In this document: positions 19,935 through 22,813 of the stretch, piece after piece
Position numbering within the stretch: position 1 is the first letter of the stretch
Layout: each line of letters begins with the position of its first letter
Assembly (NCBI GenBank): GCA_032988165.1
Contig: JANTQF010000467.1
Coordinates: forward strand, 1-22,813
Direction of reading: 5' to 3'
Length of the DNA stretch: 22,813 nucleotides
Source of the DNA: Emmonsiellopsis sp. PD_33
Taxonomy: Eukaryota; Ascomycota; Eurotiomycetes; Onygenales; Ajellomycetaceae
Notes under the pieces: model-generated
Databases searched by the model: none
The model's input: the letters and a program-made list of their open reading frames with translations, nothing else
What the model was told of the DNA's origin: nothing
Position numbers and translations under genes: made by a program

Positions 19935-20175
19935 GTAAGTTGAGTCTCGTCCACCCCCACTATCCAGCCCAGCCGGTTTGTTGTTTTGCCAATGACATAA
20001 CCCGATCCAGCCCACCGAAATTTGCCCCTCCATCGTCTCCCAACTCTCCGTTGCTGTTAAATACATCAATCTCCCTCTCTCCGTCTTCGAATTCTTACTG
20101 CCCCCTGCTATCTATTCGAATTGATCTTGCCCGTCTATCTGCACCCGCTGACCTCAGTCAATCCTCTTCTCCCAG
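19935..20175 (+). other. Probable 5' UTR intron of the aldolase gene
   Basis: Consensus donor GTAAGT at 19935, branch-like GCTGAC at 20147, a pyrimidine tract and acceptor TCTTCTCCCAG ending at 20175. Removal would excise 241 nt holding the only ATG (19993 region, ATG ACA TAA) between the TATA element and the main start. No cDNA evidence is available here. Confidence 0.45.
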
Positions 20176-20226
20176 ACCTCTACTTCCATACCCCGCCTCA
20201 ATCCACCACACAACAACACCGCCATC

Positions 20227-21499
20227 ATGGGTGTCCAGGACGTTCTCTCCCGCAAGTCCGGCGTCATCGTCGGCGAAGACGTGCGCCGTCTCTTCGATTA
20301 TGCTCAGGAGAAAGTCTTCGCCATTCCCGCCATTGTACGTTCCCATTGCCCGCTTCCACTGCCAGGTTTCCTTCCCGCTGACTCAATGCCCCTCAATCAC
20401 AGAACGTCACCTCCTCCTCCACCGTCGTAGCCGCTCTCGAGGCTGCCCGCGACAAGAAGTCCCCCATCATCCTGCAGATGTCCCAGGGTGGCGCTGCTTT
20501 CTTTGCCGGAAAGGTACGTTTGGCACCCGAACTGAAGGGATATCCGCGAGATGGATGCTAACACCAGTTCAAAACAGGGTGTCGCCAACTCCAACCAGGA
20601 AGCCTCCATTGCTGGTGCCATTGCGGGCGCTCACTACATCCGAAGCATCGCCGCAACCTATGGCGTCCCCGTCGTCCTCCACACCGACCACTGCGCCAAG
20701 AAGCTGCTCCCCTGGTTGGATGGCATGCTGGATGAGGATGAGCGTTACTTCAAACTCCACGGCGAGCCCCTCTTCTCCAGCCACATGATCGATCTGTCCG
20801 AGGAGCCTGTCGACTGGAACATCGAGACCACTGCCAAGTACCTCAAGCGCGCTGCCCCTATGAAGCAATTCCTCGAGATGGTGAGTTTCAACAACAACAA
20901 GAGAAGATTTGGGCATGGTTGCTAACGATAAATCACAGGAAATTGGCATCACCGGTGGTGAGGAAGATGGCGTGAACAACGAAGACGTGGATAACAACTC
21001 CCTCTATACCCAGCCTGAGGATATCTACGCCATCTACAAGGCCCTCTCCGCCATCAGCCCCTACTTCTCCATCGCCGCCGGTTTCGGAAACGTCCACGGC
21101 GTCTACAAGCCCGGCAACGTCAAGCTCCACCCCGAGCTGCTCTCCAAGCACCAGGCCTACGTCAAGGAGAAGATCGGCTCCTCCAGCGCCAAGCCCGTCT
21201 ACTTCGTTTTCCACGGCGGTTCCGGCTCCACCAAGGCAGAATACAAGGAGGCCATTGGCTACGGTGTCGTCAAGGTCAACTTGGACACCGATATGCAATA
21301 CGCATACCTCTCGGGCGTCCGGGATTACGTGCTGAAGAAGAAGGATTACCTCCTGACTGCCGTTGGCAACCCCGACGGAGACGACAAGCCCAACAAGAAG
21401 TACTTCGACCCCCGTGTCTGGATCCGCGAGGGCGAGAAGACCATGGCCGCCAGAGTGGAGGTTGCGTTCGATGACTTCAACTCCGCTAACCAGATATAA
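20227..21499 (+). CDS. fbaA: Fructose-bisphosphate aldolase, class II
   Basis: Coding exons 20227-20334, 20403-20513, 20578-20880 and 20939-21499 give 360 residues, the standard fungal length. The introns (68, 64 and 58 nt) have canonical donors (GTACGT, GTACGT, GTGAGT) and fall between codons. The class II zinc site is intact: LHTDHC places Asp110 and His111, GFGNVHG gives His227 and FVFHGGSG gives His266. GGEEDG (180-185) holds the conserved glutamates, and VNLDTDMQYA (287-296) is the phosphate-binding part. The enzyme reversibly splits fructose-1,6-bisphosphate into dihydroxyacetone phosphate and glyceraldehyde-3-phosphate in cytosolic glycolysis and gluconeogenesis. Codons are strongly biased to C-ending forms (AAG, GTC, ATC), unlike the other genes here, which fits high expression. 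The start context CATCATGG and length leave little doubt. Animals use class I enzymes instead. Confidence 0.97.
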
Positions 21500-22813
21500 G
21501 AGGGGGTTGGGTTGTAGGAGGAGTAACTAACTAGTAGGAAGGAGATATATATGCCGTATAACCAACTTTACTATATCTATCTCCCCCAAAGCTAGCCAGT
21601 TAGTTAATTAGGTCCGGGATAAAAAAAAACAAAACAATTGTAACTAACTATGAAAGAAAGAAAGGAGCATGCATGTGTGTGGGTTATTTATGATTTTTGA
21701 TGCCTGCTTAAATTTTTTTCTCTCTTATTTGATATCAAAAAAATTGAAGTTGAAAAAACTAGCTAAAAAACTTCTTCAAATGGATGAACTTACATAGTTC
21801 CAATGTTTAAACAGTTCTTCCTGCCAGTCTGCTCTGTTGAAGAGCAATGATGAATCTGTTTGGCTGGGTTGTGCTTTTAATGAGAGGATGGATGGATCTA
21901 TTTTATTTTTTACTAGTTTACTTTTACCTATCACAGGCCATATTTTATTTTAGAGGGCAGGGGGATGTATGTTATGTAGATTGTGAGGGACAGTGGGGGA
22001 TTGTGACTGTAAGGGTGGGATGGGAGGGCTATTAAGGGATGGAGGTTGTTTATATGGGGAGGGGAAAAGGGGGATGAAAGGGGGGGTAGTCAAAGCTAAG
22101 TAATTTTCGTTTGATTGAATATGGTGTCAAACGAACATGTACAGTACATACATGACTTTTCTTGATAGATAGGTAGGTAGAGCCTTATTTTACTTAATTT
22201 ATATTACCTTGTGTTGTTCTGAGGGAATCACCCCCTACCCTGGTTTTTTAAATTGATGCATGCTTGAGTCTCCCAAGGTGTGTGTATGTATCCCGTAAGT
22301 AGCTTCCAGCCTTATCCCAAGAGGAATATCACACCTATTTACCATCTCACCAATATACACTCAAAGTTTAACAATGTGCATGGCTTGGTTATATTGAACT
22401 CAGTGCCTAGCTGGGGGCCCATATACATCTATTGTGGTGAGGAAGTTATAGGTCTTATTGACAAGGAAGGTTGGCTGTCTTATATTACTTATAAGCAAAA
22501 AGATGGAGTTGAAATGATTGCAAATAATTCTATGAGGTTTGTCATTTAATATTCTTATTTAGACTCAGATCCTTCATTGGCCTAGGAGGGCAGAGAGGTC
22601 ACTCAATTTGTGGGAGACTTGGGCACACTGTATGTATTTGAAAGTGACTGGGGGGGGGGGGGTTTGAAAGGGACAGGAATTGAAATGGATGGGTTTTAAT
22701 CTGTGTTTGGGTCAGTGGGGTTGGGGACGTACCGTTCAAGGTTTCTTTTGATCTTTTCACAGGTGGTAACGTTTGGAAGACATGTGACTGGCGTGCAGAG
22801 GGTAATGGTGCTG
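21500..22813. other. AT-rich region downstream of the aldolase gene
   Basis: The first 150 bp hold the aldolase 3' UTR, with two TAACTAAC motifs (21524 and 21641) and an A run. The rest is AT-rich with T and purine tracts. Open frames at 21847-22035 and 22280-22549 have random-looking translations and no recognised domain. I see no gene, tRNA or intact mobile element. Confidence 0.55.
22650..22662. repeat. Run of 13 G
   Basis: Homopolymer of 13 G near the right edge. Its exact length may be uncertain in any assembly. Confidence 0.7.

Larger units (their letters stand above)
18748..20226. promoter_or_regulatory. Intergenic: methyltransferase 3' region and aldolase promoter
   Basis: No gene is supported between 18748 and about 19800. 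A short ACAG run lies at 19131-19146, and the inverted repeat at 19754-19796 is listed separately. From about 19810 the sequence becomes a strong fungal promoter: a TATA element, long CT-rich stretches, a probable leader intron, and an ATG-free leader ending CCGCCATCATGG. The open frame at 19928-20788 is an artefact of promoter plus aldolase exons read in another frame. Confidence 0.6.

Noticed and set aside
19928..20788. 286-codon plus-strand open frame
   Set aside because: Begins at a non-ATG codon, spans the leader, and runs through aldolase exons and introns in the wrong frame.
22280..22549. 89-codon plus-strand open frame with a fairly protein-like C-terminal half
   Set aside because: Starts at a non-ATG codon, lies in AT-rich DNA, shows no recognised domain and has no splice partners that I could find.

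Overview
This is nuclear DNA of a filamentous ascomycete, most likely a Eurotiomycete. Genes are split by many short GT-AG introns (about 50-150 nt) with CTAAC/CTGAC-like branch sites. Intergenic spaces run 0.7-1.7 kb and are rich in CT tracts and short microsatellites. The protein families (Def1, Ubp16, class II aldolase, PL4 rhamnogalacturonan lyase, TAM-type methyltransferase) are typical of that class. I cannot fix the genus from sequence alone. A secreted pectin-degrading lyase points to a plant-matter saprotroph or plant associate.

Layout, left to right: (1) the 5' end of an RTA1-like membrane-protein gene running off the left edge (minus, start codon at 261); (2) def1, encoding an RNA polymerase II degradation factor with a CUE domain (minus, 1983-4690, two exons); (3) a divergently transcribed single-exon gene of unknown function with a mitochondrial-like N-terminus (plus, 5392-6642); (4) a small AT-hook nuclear protein (plus, 8292-8967, two exons); (5) a Ubp16/USP30-like deubiquitinase with an N-terminal membrane anchor (plus, 10059-11969); (6) rglA, a secreted rhamnogalacturonan lyase with 12 exons (minus, 12916-15409), convergent with (5); (7) a 12-exon TAM/LaeA-like SAM methyltransferase (plus, 16860-18747), divergent from rglA; (8) class II fructose-bisphosphate aldolase (plus, 20227-21499, four coding exons). 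The last 1.3 kb is AT-rich with no supportable gene.

The genes look like independent housekeeping and accessory functions, not one pathway. Def1 and Ubp16 both belong to ubiquitin biology but are not physically coupled. The only arrangement that hints at shared control is the rglA/methyltransferase divergent pair.

I did not find CRISPR, an intact transposon, tRNA, rRNA or a clearly new multi-gene system. The points most worth a second look are small-scale: a 7-nt micro-exon and a possible alternative N-terminus in the methyltransferase gene, start-codon-proximal upstream ORFs in two genes, a probable leader intron and a 10-bp inverted repeat in front of the aldolase gene, two groups of intron lengths in rglA, and a coding-like orphan fragment at 7361-7555.
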